From Thalassobellus sediminis (lineage in GTDB: Bacteria > Bacteroidota > Bacteroidia > Flavobacteriales > Flavobacteriaceae): a DNA stretch of 64,000 nt. This document shows positions 52,810 to 62,646 of this stretch, one piece after another. Every line of letters starts with the position of its first letter. Positions within the stretch are counted from its first letter, which is position 1. The position numbers were made by a program, and so were the translations under genes. The notes under the pieces are model-generated. The model was given only the letters and a program-made list of their open reading frames with translations. It did no database searches and was not told the DNA's origin. Where the stretch lies: positions 1,302,001-1,366,000 of the forward strand of contig NZ_JBISCD010000040.1 of the NCBI RefSeq assembly GCF_044386045.1, given 5' to 3'.

Positions 52810-53814
52810 TCAAAACGATTCCTTAAACTCCTCAATTATTTTTTGAGCGGCTTTTACAGGCGATATTTTAGAAGAAATAATATCCTTTTTTAAAACATCA
52901 AGCTGATTTGCAATATCTTTCGAGCCATAAAACAACTGTTTTAACTCATCATTAATATTATCGAACATCCAGCGTATTTTTTGCTGATTTCTGTTTTCAT
53001 CAAAATAGCCATTGTCGGTAACAAGTTGTTTGTACTTTGTAATTTCATCCCAAACGGCATCAATACCTGTGTTTTTTGTAGACGATGCTTTTGTAACCAC
53101 CGGCGACCAACCAGAATCTGATTGCGGAAAAATATGCAACGCATTTTGATATTGTAAACGCGCCATTTCACTTTTTTGAATGTTATCGCCATCGGCTTTA
53201 TTAATAACCACCATATCTGCCATTTCCATAATGCCTTTCTTGATGCCTTGCAGTTCGTCGCCAGCACCAGCAAGCATTAGAAGCAGGAAAAAATCGGTCA
53301 TACCATGAACAGCGGTTTCCGATTGCCCCACCCCAACGGTTTCAATTAAAATAACATCATAACCAGCCGCTTCACAAAGCAGCATACTTTCGGCTGTTTT
53401 ATTGGCAACACCACCAAGCGTTTCGCCAGAAGCCGACGGACGGATATAAGCATTTTCTAAATTACTTAATTCTTCCATACGGGTTTTATCGCCCAAAATA
53501 CTACCTCGGGAACGTTGACTACTTGGGTCGATAGACAAAATAGCTACTTTATGACCTTGATTTATAAGGTGTTTTCCAAACGCCTCGATAAATGTACTTT
53601 TACCCACACCAGGAACACCCGTAATACCTATGCGTATAGAGTTGCCAGAAGCTGGTAAAATATGCTGAATAATATCTTTGGCAAGTATTTTGTCGCTTTC
53701 TAAATTACTTTCTATAATGGTTATGGCTCTCGATAAAATAACCCTGCTACCACTTAAAATACCGTCAATATAGGCCTGTGCGGTGAGTCTGCTTTTTGGT
53801 TTGTAGTCTTTCAT
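52810..53814 (-). CDS. meaB: Methylmalonyl-CoA mutase-associated GTPase MeaB (ArgK family)
   Basis: A 334-residue G3E-family P-loop GTPase that protects and reloads the adenosylcobalamin mutase. Walker A GVPGVGKST spans residues 66-74. Later blocks are AILSIDPSSQRSRGSILGDKTRM, RPSASGETLGGVANKTAES, LIETVGVGQSETAVHGMTDFFLLLMLAGAGDELQGIKKGIMEMADM and the guanine-specificity NKAD. It serves the MutAB complex but is transcribed from the opposite strand, converging on mutB with the repeat array between them. Confidence 0.94.
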   Translation of the reverse strand: MKDYKPKSRLTAQAYIDGILSGSRVILSRAITIIESNLESDKILAKDIIQHILPASGNSIRIGITGVPGVGKSTFIEAFGKHLINQGHKVAILSIDPSSQRSRGSILGDKTRMEELSNLENAYIRPSASGETLGGVANKTAESMLLCEAAGYDVILIETVGVGQSETAVHGMTDFFLLLMLAGAGDELQGIKKGIMEMADMVVINKADGDNIQKSEMARLQYQNALHIFPQSDSGWSPVVTKASSTKNTGIDAVWDEITKYKQLVTDNGYFDENRNQQKIRWMFDNINDELKQLFYGSKDIANQLDVLKKDIISSKISPVKAAQKIIEEFKESF

Positions 53815-53979
53815 TTTTTGAATAACATTACTGATATAAAGATACTGATAATGAAAAAAAGCACCATGTAAATTAATCGATTTTATAGTGATTTTTTAAT
53901 AGAAATAAATAAAAACTCAACTTATTTATTTTGTCAGAAAATTATTTTAAATTAGTGTCTTGTTTAAAAAAGTTGATAA

Positions 53980-54648
53980 ATGAAATTTATTATACTTATT
54001 GTATTCTTCTTTTCAACCTTTTGCTTTTCTCAGAAGCAATATGTGTTTGATTATTTAATTGAATATGATTTGGTTAAATCTAATGATTTTATAGGAAATC
54101 TTAGTAAGATTTATTATTTGACTAATTCTAAAGATAATAGCTATAATGCTTTTTTAACAGAATTAGATAGCTTGAGTTTTAAGTTAAATTTAATTGAGCC
54201 AAATGGAGTATACTCCAATGTGAAAGTGCTTAAATCAGATTTTTATAAAGCAGAATTTATAAATATTGATTGCAGTAATATTACTAAATCAGTAGATGTA
54301 ATTTCAAAGAAGGATAAAAAGTATTTTGAAACTGTTCTTTTAAAGGATACAATTATTGAAAAACAAGTATATAAACGTTATAAAATAAATTATACGAATA
54401 GAAAAAGGAATAAAAAGAAAAAGTACAACTCACTTTTTTATATCATAGAAAATAATACAACTTTTCATTTACCAATAAAAACTCATACAGTTTTATTAGA
54501 TACTGAAAATTTAAATATTGATTTACCATATGGAATTTATAAAGAACGTTATTCTTATGATTACTTAGAAAATTTTATATTTAAACATAAGCTTAACAAT
54601 TATAATATGATTGATGTTAAATTATTTGTGCCTGATAATTGTAAATAA
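53980..54648 (+). CDS. Secreted protein of unknown function
   Basis: A 222-residue protein with a signal peptide (MKFIILIVFFFSTFCFSQ). The mature part is rich in Lys, Asn, Tyr and Ile, and the reading frame is visibly more AT-rich than neighbouring metabolic genes. I recognise no family. It precedes another orphan exported protein (54772) by 123 bp in the same orientation; the two share style but no obvious sequence. Narrow distribution or recent acquisition is possible. Confidence 0.65.
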   Translation: MKFIILIVFFFSTFCFSQKQYVFDYLIEYDLVKSNDFIGNLSKIYYLTNSKDNSYNAFLTELDSLSFKLNLIEPNGVYSNVKVLKSDFYKAEFINIDCSNITKSVDVISKKDKKYFETVLLKDTIIEKQVYKRYKINYTNRKRNKKKKYNSLFYIIENNTTFHLPIKTHTVLLDTENLNIDLPYGIYKERYSYDYLENFIFKHKLNNYNMIDVKLFVPDNCK

Positions 54649-54771
54649 AATTAAATTATAAGTCTAATCATGTTAAAAAATTAGATGAATGTTTTGGGGT
54701 TTTTAACTCACTTAGTTTTTTTTGATAAAAAATAGTAAAAACGATTCTTTATCTATAAGTTATAATAAATT

Positions 54772-55257
54772 ATGAAAAGAATAAAAATTATTCACACAAT
54801 AGTATTATTGTTTCCTTTAACTCTGATGGCACAATCGGATACAATTATAGTTGAAATACCTGATTTTATTAGTTATAATTATTTTCATAAAAAAGATTCT
54901 ATCTTGAGATCTTGCTTTTGTTTTGATAACTCAGATAAACAAATAATAAAAGTGAAAGAGAAAGTCAAGGATATTAAAAATTGTAAAATTTTAGAACATA
55001 AAAGTCTTGAAGGAAAAAGTTATTGGTCATATGACTTATATATAAAAAATGTTGATTACCAAATTTCTTTAGAATATATAAATATTAATAGTTCTAACTG
55101 GTTAATGAAAAAATACAATAATAATTCTTTAATTTCTGAACATAATGTTAAAGTTACAAATGAACAAATTGCTATTGATTCAACATATTCGAGGAAGTTT
55201 TATAATGAGGATTTTATATTGAAAGTTTATAAAGTTATGAAAACTAAGATTGACTAA
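54772..55257 (+). CDS. Secreted protein of unknown function
   Basis: A 161-residue protein with a signal peptide ending LTLMAQ near residue 21. The mature part has a Cys pair (SILRSCFCFDNSD) and KNCKILEHKSLEGKSYWSYDLYI. No family is recognised. It is AT-rich like its upstream neighbour. The following 215 bp holds the structured element at 55333-55441. Confidence 0.65.
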   Translation: MKRIKIIHTIVLLFPLTLMAQSDTIIVEIPDFISYNYFHKKDSILRSCFCFDNSDKQIIKVKEKVKDIKNCKILEHKSLEGKSYWSYDLYIKNVDYQISLEYININSSNWLMKKYNNNSLISEHNVKVTNEQIAIDSTYSRKFYNEDFILKVYKVMKTKID

Positions 55258-55332
55258 GTTTAAAAAAAAGGCACATAAAATAGCATTATTTAGTGAAGTT
55301 TAATGTTTCTAAGTCAACAATTAACCTTTTTT

Positions 55333-55441
55333 CCGCGTTAGGGATAGCAGAGGAAAACCCACAGCGAGGTACGAGCGAGGACTTGTAACGAATAGCCCGA
55401 CCTTGGTCCTGAACTAAATTTAGGATAAAGGGTACGCCCAA
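55333..55441. ncRNA. GC-rich structured intergenic element, possible RNA or dispersed repeat
   Basis: About 109 bp that is clearly more GC-rich than its flanks. Nested pairings are visible: CGTTA (55336-55340) with TAACG (55386-55390), GG-AAAA-CC near 55352-55359, a direct repeat GCGAGG at 55364 and 55375, then TTGG (55403) with CCAA (55438) enclosing TCCT (55407) with AGGA (55422). Strand is not resolved. I recall similar sequences scattered between genes in flavobacterial genomes, but cannot confirm this here. Confidence 0.4.
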
Positions 55442-55472
55442 ACACTAAATATTTTTTAAAGAATAAGAGGTT

Positions 55473-56963
55473 TTAAACCTTAGAGGTTAGCGATTTTATA
55501 AACACGTAGCCAAAGCCTAAAAATAGCATAAGGTGGAATGGGAAAAGTCCGAAATCGCCACCTTGGTCGCCAACAATAAAGGCGCTATACATACCGAATG
55601 CGAAATATAGCATGAGGATGCCTTCGAAAATAACATGTATAGAGACGGTTTTTTTAATGTATTTGTTCTTTTTCCAATTATCTTTTAGCGCACCAATATT
55701 AAATTTTGGTGTACGTACAAATTCTGATTTTTTACCTAAATGACCTTCTAAAACGGCAATAGTGTTGTGTAATGAAAAGCCCATGGCTATTGAGAAAAAC
55801 ACGAAAAACATGCCTATATAATTAAAGAAGTTTTTAAAGCCACCGCCATAGGTGTTTTTATACATAAACCAGTAGCATATAAAAAAGATGAGTGTACTTA
55901 GTACAAAGAAACTCATAACGATGAAATACGATTTTAAATGGGCGTATTCGTTTTTTATGTATAGCATTGGAATACTTAAAATAGCCACAATTAATATGTT
56001 TAAAAACATGGTGCTATTAAGTAAATGTAAAAGTCCGTGTACTTTTGTTTTTGTAGAGATGTTTTGGTTTTTTAGAACGCGCCACATCATTTTTTTGAAG
56101 TTTTCGGCACCACCTTTATTCCATCTAAATTGTTGCGAACGTGCAGCACTTATAACAATAGGAAGTTCGGCAGGAGTTTCTACATCTTCTAAATATTTAA
56201 ATTCCCAGTTTTTTAATTGGGCGCGGTAGCTTAAATCTAGATCTTCGGTAAGGGTGTCGCCTTCCCAGTTCCCAGCATCTAAAATGCAGGTTTTTCTCCA
56301 AACGCCTGCGGTACCGTTAAAATTTATAAAATGTCCTTTACTGTTTCGGCCAACTTGCTCCAATGTAAAGTGCGCATCAAGAGCAAAGGCTTGTATTTTT
56401 GTTAGTATGGAGTAGTTTCGGTTTATGTGTCCCCAACGGGTTTGAACGACTCCTATTTTTGGGTTTTTAAAGTAAGGTACGGTACGTTTTAGCCAATCTT
56501 CTTCTGGAAGGAAATCGGAATCGAAAATGGCAATGTATTCGCCTTTTGCTATTTCTAAACCTTCTTTAAGAGCGCCTGCTTTAAAACCTTTACGGTCTGT
56601 TCTGGTAATGTGTTGTATGTCTAAACCTGTTGCTTGTAAGGTTTCAATATGTGCGCGAGTTGTTGCTACGGTTTCATCGGTAGAATCGTCTAGTACTTGA
56701 ATTTCTAGTTTATCGTTTGGATAATCAATTTTAGCAATGTTATCTAACAGGCGTTCCATAACATACATTTCGTTATATACGGGCAGTTGTATGGTGATGA
56801 ATGGAATTTCTTCAGATTTTGAGAAATCGAATATCTCTCCTGTGAATTTTTTTCTTTTAGAGGTTAGGTAGTTAAATAACAGGTTTAATTGCGCCAATGC
56901 GTATGCTAATATCATTAACAACGAAATGGTGTAAAGAACTATAATAATGGTGTTTAAAATCAT
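55473..56963 (-). CDS. GT2 family processive-type glycosyltransferase (cellulose-synthase-like)
   Basis: A 496-residue membrane glycosyltransferase. After TM1 come the GT2 residues: QVLDDSTDET (first Asp pair), FDSDFLPE (DxD), TEDLDLSYR (TED) and QQFRWNKGG (QxxRW), the four-part signature of BcsA-like inverting enzymes. Four to five membrane helices follow from about residue 310. It would polymerise or transfer a nucleotide-sugar on the cytoplasmic face. Its ATG overlaps the stop of the upstream GT2 gene (ATGA), so both work in one glycan pathway. The product is not determined by sequence. Confidence 0.87.
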   Translation of the reverse strand: MILNTIIIVLYTISLLMILAYALAQLNLLFNYLTSKRKKFTGEIFDFSKSEEIPFITIQLPVYNEMYVMERLLDNIAKIDYPNDKLEIQVLDDSTDETVATTRAHIETLQATGLDIQHITRTDRKGFKAGALKEGLEIAKGEYIAIFDSDFLPEEDWLKRTVPYFKNPKIGVVQTRWGHINRNYSILTKIQAFALDAHFTLEQVGRNSKGHFINFNGTAGVWRKTCILDAGNWEGDTLTEDLDLSYRAQLKNWEFKYLEDVETPAELPIVISAARSQQFRWNKGGAENFKKMMWRVLKNQNISTKTKVHGLLHLLNSTMFLNILIVAILSIPMLYIKNEYAHLKSYFIVMSFFVLSTLIFFICYWFMYKNTYGGGFKNFFNYIGMFFVFFSIAMGFSLHNTIAVLEGHLGKKSEFVRTPKFNIGALKDNWKKNKYIKKTVSIHVIFEGILMLYFAFGMYSAFIVGDQGGDFGLFPFHLMLFLGFGYVFIKSLTSKV

Positions 56964-57652
56964 TTTTTAATACTGTATTTAAAAATCCAACTCAAGATTT
57001 TTACGCCTGCAAATATAGCACCTTTTATTGTTCCTGACACCTTAGAAATGCCAATTCTATTTCGGTAGTTTACAGGTGCTTCGGTATATGTTAGTTTATG
57101 TTTTAAAGCTTTTAATTGCATTTCTACGGTCCAACCATAGGTTTTGTCTACCATATTGAGCGCTAGTAACTTGTTGTATTTGATGGCTCTAAATGGGCCG
57201 AGGTCTGTAAATTTTGCACCGAAAAACAAACGCATTAAATTGGTTGCTAGATAATTACCGAATATTTGTGGTGTGGTCATGGATCCTGCTTCACGTAGTT
57301 CTTTTACACGTGTGCCGATTACAAAATCTATATTGTCGTTAATTATGGGTGCTACTATTTTGGTTAATTCTTCTGGGTAATCGCTATAATCGCCGTCTAA
57401 AAATACAATAATATTTGGTTTTTCGCTTTGGTTAGCAATGTATTCCATGCCTTTTAAACAAGCGTATCCGTAGCCTTTGTTGATTTCGGTTAAAACCGTT
57501 GCGCCCGCTTTTTTTGCATTGGCTTCTGTAGCATCAGTAGAATTATTATTTACCACAATTATTTCGTCAACAATTGCTGGAATGTCATGAATGACATTGG
57601 CAATAGAATTTGCTTCGTTATAAGCAGGAATGATGACTTTTATATTGGGCAT
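56960..57652 (-). CDS. GT2 family glycosyltransferase (DPM1-like)
   Basis: A 230-residue cytoplasmic or membrane-associated GT2 enzyme: VIIPAYNEANSIANVI, IIVVNNNSTD, NKGYGYACLKGMEYIA, FLDGDYSDYP (DxD) and VIGTRVKELREAGSMTTPQIFGN. It resembles dolichyl/undecaprenyl-phosphate mannose or glucose synthases without the C-terminal helices. A reverse-strand TACTTTTG (57680-57673) about 20 bp upstream is a good -7 box. It is co-transcribed with the larger GT2 and may supply a lipid-linked sugar, possibly also for the GT-C enzyme at 40375. Confidence 0.85.
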   Translation of the reverse strand: MPNIKVIIPAYNEANSIANVIHDIPAIVDEIIVVNNNSTDATEANAKKAGATVLTEINKGYGYACLKGMEYIANQSEKPNIIVFLDGDYSDYPEELTKIVAPIINDNIDFVIGTRVKELREAGSMTTPQIFGNYLATNLMRLFFGAKFTDLGPFRAIKYNKLLALNMVDKTYGWTVEMQLKALKHKLTYTEAPVNYRNRIGISKVSGTIKGAIFAGVKILSWIFKYSIKK

Positions 57653-57672
57653 TAAGTGTTGCTTTCTAACTG

Positions 57673-57680
57673 CAAAAGTA
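57673..57680 (-). promoter_or_regulatory. Candidate -7 box for the two GT2 genes
   Basis: TACTTTTG on the reverse strand, an exact TAnnTTTG match 20 bp before the ATG at 57652. The nearest TTTG lies 24 nt upstream, slightly long. Confidence 0.4.
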
Positions 57681-57797
57681 CAATACTTTTAGCTAAAATT
57701 TTAACAAAATATTATGATTTTGTTGATTTTGATTATAGACTAGAAGCTTGTACGCTTGTTTTGATTTTAAAAGGGTTTTTTTATAGAAGTTTTGACA

Positions 57798-59378
57798 TTA
57801 TTTTTTGTTGACCAAATCCATTAAATCGATATCATTCCCCAATAAAACATCGGTAGGATTGATACGTCCTTCTTCTGGTCCGTTTTCTAGTTTTAAAACC
57901 CCTCTTGGGCAAACAGCACTACAAATGCCACAGCCTACACAACTAGAACGTACAATGTTTTCGCCTTTTTGAGCATAGGCACGCACATCAATACCTTGTT
58001 CGCAATAGGTTGAACAGTTTCCGCAAGAAATACATTGTCCGCCATTGGTGGTAATTCTAAATCTTGATTTAAAACGTTGTACAAATCCTAAATAAGCAGC
58101 TAGTGGACATCCAAAACGACACCATACACGGTTGCCAAAAATAGGGTAGAAGCCCGTGCCAATAACACCTGCGAAAACCGAGCCTATTAAAAAGCTGTAA
58201 ATATTTTGAATGGTTTGTGTTTCTATGCCTAAAACTGCTTTGGCTCCAGAGAAATAGGAGTAGAGTGTAAAACCCGTCATAACCAATGCAAATACTAAAA
58301 CACCATGTATTAACCAGCGTTCTAGTTTCCAAGTTTTAAGTGTCTTATTTGATAGTTGGCGGTAAGGATCGCCTAAAGTTTCGGCTAGACCACCACAGCC
58401 ACAAACCCATGAACAGTACCAACGTTTTCCGAAGAAATACACCATAACAGGTACAATAACAAGTGTTAAAACAATACCCCAAATTAATATAAACAATCCA
58501 AAACCACCGCTATTAGTAAGTTCGTTTAAATTCCATTTAAAAAAGAAATCGTAATCTAAAGGGAAGGCGTTTTTAAAATCGTACCAAGGTTTATCAAAAC
58601 GCACTAAGATTTCTGGTATTAAAAACGCAAATACAATTTGAAAGAATAACACCGATGTGGTTCGTAATATTTGGTATTTGTTATGGCGGTATTTTATATA
58701 CATACGTATGGCCATAACTACCATAACGACACAGTATAAAAAGCCGTACAAAAACCATTGACCAGCAGGGTTTTCGCTAAGGTTTTCGCTTATAGGATCT
58801 ACAATGTAAGTCCAGTTAACAATGTATTCTGGACGGAAATACAACAGTAAATAAAAAGTGACTAAAAAGATGAATACCGACCAGCCTATCCAACCACGGT
58901 TGGTAGCTGTACTATCAAACACGCCATTGTTTTTAATACCTGGAGGTCCTAAAGTAATTACGTTTGGAATAATAAATAGTAAAGCACCAAGAATTCCTAA
59001 ACCAAAGGTGAGCCACCAAAAGAGTCCTTTGTTTTCTTGTATGAGTCCTGTGCCTGAAGTTTTAGCAACTTCGTAGGCAAAAGCATGTGGTTTGCCCCAT
59101 ATTTTTTTACTCCATTCTTTATTGGTTACGTGGGTTTTATTGGCGTTTTCTAATGCCGATGTAATTTTTGATGACAATGAAAACGGGTTTGTAAATGTTT
59201 TACCAACCACATTGGTTTTTATATCGTTGATGAAAATTTCACTTTTTATACCTTTATTAGATACGAAGGTTTCAAACTGTGTTGGTGTGAGCTCGTATTT
59301 GCCTAAAAAGATGAGTGAAATAAATATAGCAAGTCCTGCTAGAAATAAACCAAGTCCTATGTTTTGAATCTTTTTCAT
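57798..59378 (-). CDS. Polytopic 4Fe-4S membrane protein (NapH/NosR-like)
   Basis: A 526-residue inner-membrane protein with about seven helices. The membrane core carries WYCSWVCGCGG and VWCRFGCPLAAYLG, the Cys-x3-Cys-Pro type motifs of NapH/NosR/RdxA proteins. The C-terminus has a double ferredoxin set: CISCGNCSTYCEQG and CVGCGICSAVCPRG, giving two [4Fe-4S] clusters. It likely transfers electrons across or along the membrane. The FAD oxidoreductase gene 10 bp upstream on the same strand is the probable electron donor. The physiological acceptor is unknown; no nap, nos or cco genes are near. Confidence 0.85.
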   Translation of the reverse strand: MKKIQNIGLGLFLAGLAIFISLIFLGKYELTPTQFETFVSNKGIKSEIFINDIKTNVVGKTFTNPFSLSSKITSALENANKTHVTNKEWSKKIWGKPHAFAYEVAKTSGTGLIQENKGLFWWLTFGLGILGALLFIIPNVITLGPPGIKNNGVFDSTATNRGWIGWSVFIFLVTFYLLLYFRPEYIVNWTYIVDPISENLSENPAGQWFLYGFLYCVVMVVMAIRMYIKYRHNKYQILRTTSVLFFQIVFAFLIPEILVRFDKPWYDFKNAFPLDYDFFFKWNLNELTNSGGFGLFILIWGIVLTLVIVPVMVYFFGKRWYCSWVCGCGGLAETLGDPYRQLSNKTLKTWKLERWLIHGVLVFALVMTGFTLYSYFSGAKAVLGIETQTIQNIYSFLIGSVFAGVIGTGFYPIFGNRVWCRFGCPLAAYLGFVQRFKSRFRITTNGGQCISCGNCSTYCEQGIDVRAYAQKGENIVRSSCVGCGICSAVCPRGVLKLENGPEEGRINPTDVLLGNDIDLMDLVNKK

Positions 59379-59388
59379 TTTGATTTAT

Positions 59389-60732
<1,344 letters not shown>

Positions 60733-60824
60733 AGGACTGTTTTAGTAAACTGTTTTGTCGAAGGTTTTGTTAAAACCTTATATTGCATGTTCAATTTGTT
60801 TAAATTTAGTCAAAAAAATAGAAT

Positions 60825-61832
60825 ATGAGAACCTTTTTAGTTTTTGCTTTATCAGTATTGTTAACGTCGTGTTCAATGACATCCATAAAACCCCTGAAAA
60901 TAAATGGGGTTAGTTTTGTGGCGTCTAGAGATTCTATAAACGATTCCCATATTAAACCTGTAATTAATTTACATGCAAATTATGCTGCTTTAATGCCTTT
61001 TGGTTTTATTCGGAATTTGGAACATCCAGAAGTTATGTATAATTCCAGTAGGCAATGGTTTGGTGAAACGAATAATGGTGTAAAACAATATGGAACTGCT
61101 TTAAAAAGTAAAGGCATTAAAGTGATGGTGAAACCTCAAATTTGGGTGTCGAAAGGCGAATTTACAGGGTTTATTAAAATGAATAACGAGACTGAATGGT
61201 TGCAATTGGAAACCACATATTCTAAATTTATTCTTAATTATGCGCGTATAGCTGAAACTATGCATGCCGACATATTTTGCATTGGAACCGAATTGGAAAC
61301 CTTTGTTGATAATAGACCAGATTATTGGAAGCAATTAATAAAAGACATTAGAAAACTATATTCAGGGAAATTAACTTACGCTGCCAATTGGAATGAATAT
61401 GATAGAACGCCTTTTTGGAATCAGTTAGATTATATTGGTATTGATGCTTATTTTCCTGTAAGTGATGAAAAAACACCTAGCGTTGAAACTTGTAAAGCTG
61501 GTTTAGTAACCTATAAAACAGCTGTTGCTAAACTATCTAATAAGTTGCAGAAGCCTGTTTTATTTACCGAGTTTGGTTATAGGAGTGTCGATTTTTCAGG
61601 AAAACAACCTTGGAGAAGTGATAGAAGTATGACCGAAGTGAATTTAGAAGCTCAAAAAAATACCACGCAAGCTTTGTTTGAAACGTTCTGGGGAGAAAAT
61701 TGGTTTGCTGGTGGCTTTCTTTGGAAATGGCATCATAACTACGAAAAAGCTGGTGGTAAAAATAACGCACGTTTTACACCACAAAATAAGCCTGCGGAAG
61801 CTTTGATAAAAGAGATGTATGCAACTTATTAA
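60825..61832 (+). CDS. Glycoside hydrolase-like TIM-barrel lipoprotein (GH113-like)
   Basis: A 335-residue protein with a lipoprotein signal (VFALSVLLTSC, Cys16). The barrel includes GIKVMVKPQIWVSKGEFTGF, the candidate acid/base Glu in IFCIGTELETFVDNRPDYW, YIGIDAYFPVSD and the candidate nucleophile in PVLFTEFGYRSVDF. WFAGGFLWKWHHNYEKAGG completes the binding cleft. This is the pattern of GH113 beta-mannanase-like enzymes and related uncharacterised lipoproteins of Bacteroidota. Substrate is not certain. It diverges from the FAD oxidoreductase gene with a 92-bp spacer. Confidence 0.75.
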   Translation: MRTFLVFALSVLLTSCSMTSIKPLKINGVSFVASRDSINDSHIKPVINLHANYAALMPFGFIRNLEHPEVMYNSSRQWFGETNNGVKQYGTALKSKGIKVMVKPQIWVSKGEFTGFIKMNNETEWLQLETTYSKFILNYARIAETMHADIFCIGTELETFVDNRPDYWKQLIKDIRKLYSGKLTYAANWNEYDRTPFWNQLDYIGIDAYFPVSDEKTPSVETCKAGLVTYKTAVAKLSNKLQKPVLFTEFGYRSVDFSGKQPWRSDRSMTEVNLEAQKNTTQALFETFWGENWFAGGFLWKWHHNYEKAGGKNNARFTPQNKPAEALIKEMYATY

Positions 61833-61912
61833 TATTTAATATAAAATTAATCTTCTGCTTTATAATTCTAAATGAAATCTATTAGTTTTGCAGAAAACAA
61901 ATAGATAGTACG

Positions 61913-62644
61913 ATGAGAACATTTGCAATAGGTGATATTCATGGCGGTTTAAAAGCTTTAGTTCAGTTATTAAATAAACTGGAAGTTAAAGATGATGATA
62001 CTCTTATTTTTATGGGCGATTATGTTGATGGATGGAGTGAAGCTGCTCAAGTTGTTCAATTTCTTATAGAATTATCTGAAAAAATAAACTGTGTTTTTAT
62101 AAAAGGGAATCATGATGTTTGGTGTGAAAACTGGTTGAATTCTGGTGAGGTGAATCCAACTTGGTATATTCATGGAGGAAAGCAAACCATGGAAAGTTAT
62201 ACAGGGTTTTCTGCTGAAGAAAAAAAGGAACATTTAGCGTTTTTTAAAAACTTAAGGATGTATCATTTAGATGATAAAAACCGATTGTTTCTACATGCAG
62301 GTTTTACATCGATGCATGGTGTTGCTAAAGAGGTTTTTAAAGAAACCCTTTACTTTGATAGAACCCTTTGGGAAATGGCTTTGGCTTTAGATAAAAGTAT
62401 AGGTAAAGAGTCTGTTTTGTTTCCAAAACGATTACAGCATTATCATGAGGTTTATATTGGCCATACGCCAACAACTAATTTCAATTCTTTGCAACCTATG
62501 AACGCTGCCAATGTATGGAACGTAGATACTGGTGTTGCTTTTTCTGGTAAACTAACAGGTATGAATATTGACACCAAAGCATATTTGCAAAGTGATAATA
62601 TTAGAGACCTTTATCCTGATGAAAAGGGACGAAATAAAGATTAA
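61913..62644 (+). CDS. Metallophosphoesterase, serine/threonine phosphatase (PPP) type
   Basis: A 243-residue soluble phosphatase. The PPP metal motifs are complete: GDIHGGLKAL (GDxHG) at residues 7-16, GDYVDGWSEA (GDxVDRG-like, with Trp in place of Arg) and GNHDVWCENW (GNHD). Further His residues occur in FLHAGFTS and VYIGHTPT. It may dephosphorylate proteins, nucleotides or diadenosine polyphosphates. A TAGTTTTG -7-like box lies at 61883-61890. It ends 2 bp from the convergent gene on the opposite strand. Confidence 0.85.
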   Translation: MRTFAIGDIHGGLKALVQLLNKLEVKDDDTLIFMGDYVDGWSEAAQVVQFLIELSEKINCVFIKGNHDVWCENWLNSGEVNPTWYIHGGKQTMESYTGFSAEEKKEHLAFFKNLRMYHLDDKNRLFLHAGFTSMHGVAKEVFKETLYFDRTLWEMALALDKSIGKESVLFPKRLQHYHEVYIGHTPTTNFNSLQPMNAANVWNVDTGVAFSGKLTGMNIDTKAYLQSDNIRDLYPDEKGRNKD

Positions 62645-62646
62645 TG

